From: Patescibacteria group bacterium
GTDB taxonomy: Bacteria > Patescibacteriota > Patescibacteriia > 2-12-FULL-60-25
Direction: 5' to 3'
NCBI GenBank assembly: GCA_018061485.1
Contig: JAGOUA010000041.1
Span: 1 to 5,821 of the forward strand
Length of the DNA: 5,821 nucleotides
Shown: positions 4,980-5,821 of the stretch, piece by piece
How positions within the stretch are numbered: position 1 is the first letter of the stretch
Layout: every line of letters starts with the position of its first letter
The notes under the pieces: generated by a model
What the model saw: the letters and a program-made list of their open reading frames with translations, nothing else
Database searches by the model: none
Told to the model about the DNA's origin: nothing
Position numbers and translations under genes: made by a program

Positions 4980-5821
4980 TAAAAGTATTTCATGTCGAGG
5001 TTGACTGGACTCATCTTCCGAAGTCGCTCCACAATCCCGGGCATCACACGAATCACAAAGGCGATATCCTCTGCCGTTGTGGCGTGACCAAGGGTAAAGC
5101 GCAAGGATCCATGTGCCGCCTCGTAGGACAATCCCATCGCGAGAATAACGTGCGAAGGATCGAGCGAGCTAGAAGCGCACGCGGAACCCGTTGATACCTG
5201 AATCCCTTCTGCGTCCAGGTAGAGCGCCGCTGCTTCGCCCTCAATATCCAAGAAGCTGATATTCGCGTTGTTAGGCAAACGCTTATCTGGATGACCGTTC
5301 AAACGCGATTTTGAAATCTGCAACAATCCGTCGATCAGCGTGTCCCGCAACGCGATCAGACGAGCATTTTCTCGCTCCATGTCTTGCTGCACCAAAGCGA
5401 AGGCTTTCGCTAGTCCCACGATCGAAGGCACGGCTTCCGTTCCAGAACGAATCCCTCGTTCTTGTCCACCTCCGCGCACCAACGCCTCAAGCTTGATTCC
5501 ACGACGAGCGATCAATGCGCCAACGCCCTTTGGACCGTAGATCTTGGATCCATTGATAGTCAGTAAGTCCACGTGACTGGTTTCGAGCGAAAGATCACAG
5601 GCGCCGGCCGCTTGGCACGCATCTGAGTGAAAGTACGGAAACGCGGTTTTTTGCTCTTTGCGCCACGCGAGCAAGACGCGACCAATATCCGCGATGGGCT
5701 GAATCGTTCCTACTTCGTTATTTGCCCACATAATACTCACAAGCACCGTTTCTGGACGAAGGGCCTCGCGAACAGCCTCGACACGCACAAGCCCATCACG
5801 ATCCACTGCGAGTTGCGTCAG
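4979..5821 (-). CDS. nifS: NifS/IscS-type cysteine desulfurase, N-terminus missing
   Basis: A class V aminotransferase-fold, PLP-dependent enzyme that takes sulfur from L-cysteine as a persulfide and passes it to the scaffold encoded downstream. The C-terminal 280 residues are visible; family members are about 390-400, so roughly 110-120 are beyond the right edge, including the start. Visible landmarks, numbered from the first visible residue, are WANNEVGTIQP (32-42) in the cofactor pocket, FHSDACQ (64-70) with the Asp and Gln that hold the PLP ring, and NGSKIYGPKGVGAL (90-103) with PLP lysine K93. RGGGQERGIRSGTE (116-129) is next, then the mobile loop STGSACASSSLDPSHV (210-225) with catalytic C215, and AAHGSLRFTLG (235-245). 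The residue before the PLP lysine is Ser instead of the usual His. The AHGSLRF segment looks somewhat more NifS- than IscS-like. An intact active site suggests a working enzyme. Stop is TAA at 4979-4981, at the edge of the inverted-repeat element. Confidence 0.95.
   Translation of the reverse strand: MTQLAVDRDGLVRVEAVREALRPETVLVSIMWANNEVGTIQPIADIGRVLLAWRKEQKTAFPYFHSDACQAAGACDLSLETSHVDLLTINGSKIYGPKGVGALIARRGIKLEALVRGGGQERGIRSGTEAVPSIVGLAKAFALVQQDMERENARLIALRDTLIDGLLQISKSRLNGHPDKRLPNNANISFLDIEGEAAALYLDAEGIQVSTGSACASSSLDPSHVILAMGLSYEAAHGSLRFTLGHATTAEDIAFVIRVMPGIVERLRKMSPVNLDMKYF

Noticed and set aside
4797..4986. CTTAAGAGT / CTTAAAAGT near-match at both sides of the inverted-repeat element as a target-site duplication
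   Set aside because: The copies match at 8 of 9 positions and are not positioned symmetrically at the outer ends of the repeats; the right copy overlaps the nifS stop codon, so they are not a convincing duplication.
4826..5194. 122-residue plus-strand frame crossing the inverted-repeat element and the nifS 3' end
   Set aside because: Most of it is antisense to conserved desulfurase sequence and it has no ribosome site or domain.
1..5821. CRISPR array, toxin-antitoxin pair, transposase or phage genes
   Set aside because: No regularly spaced direct repeats were seen and none of the readable frames matches such families.

Overview
The window is from a bacterium of moderate GC content. The gene set and several protein details suggest the Candidate Phyla Radiation (Patescibacteria). 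These details are a TRM11-type methyltransferase with a TEGYLG active-site loop, a small CIGAAPC ferredoxin, a NifU scaffold with a degenerate BFD tail, and a NifS with GSK at the PLP lysine. That placement is inference from remembered family patterns and no search was run. Five of the six genes are housekeeping or metabolic, and the sixth is an unrecognised, GC-rich, probably secreted protein.

Left part (1-3134): an ABC-F translation-factor ATPase on the minus strand runs off the left edge. It is divergent from a plus-strand pair, a TRM11-like RNA (guanine-N2) methyltransferase followed 35 bp later by a three-cysteine [3Fe-4S]/[4Fe-4S] ferredoxin. The pair ends at a 28-bp perfect palindrome that should act as an intrinsic terminator.

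Middle (3258-4060): a self-contained expression cassette. It has a near-consensus sigma70 promoter (TTGACA, 17 bp, TATATT), a strong AAGGAGGT ribosome site, a ~215-residue reading frame with a signal peptide and four cysteines in the mature part, and its own terminator. Hand counts of sample lines give about 70% GC, against about 47-62% for its neighbours. It is also the only gene here with a clear Shine-Dalgarno sequence. This is the most unusual part of the window.

Right part (4061-5821): a minus-strand iron-sulfur cluster assembly pair. NifS-type cysteine desulfurase (upstream, running off the right edge) would supply sulfur to the NifU/IscU scaffold (downstream). The 228-bp gap between them holds a ~170-bp element bounded by 16-bp inverted repeats (15 of 16 matching), with further possible helices inside. 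It could be a structured RNA or a small MITE-like insertion. The ferredoxin on the other side of the cassette is a plausible client of this Fe-S machinery, but nothing in the sequence links them directly.
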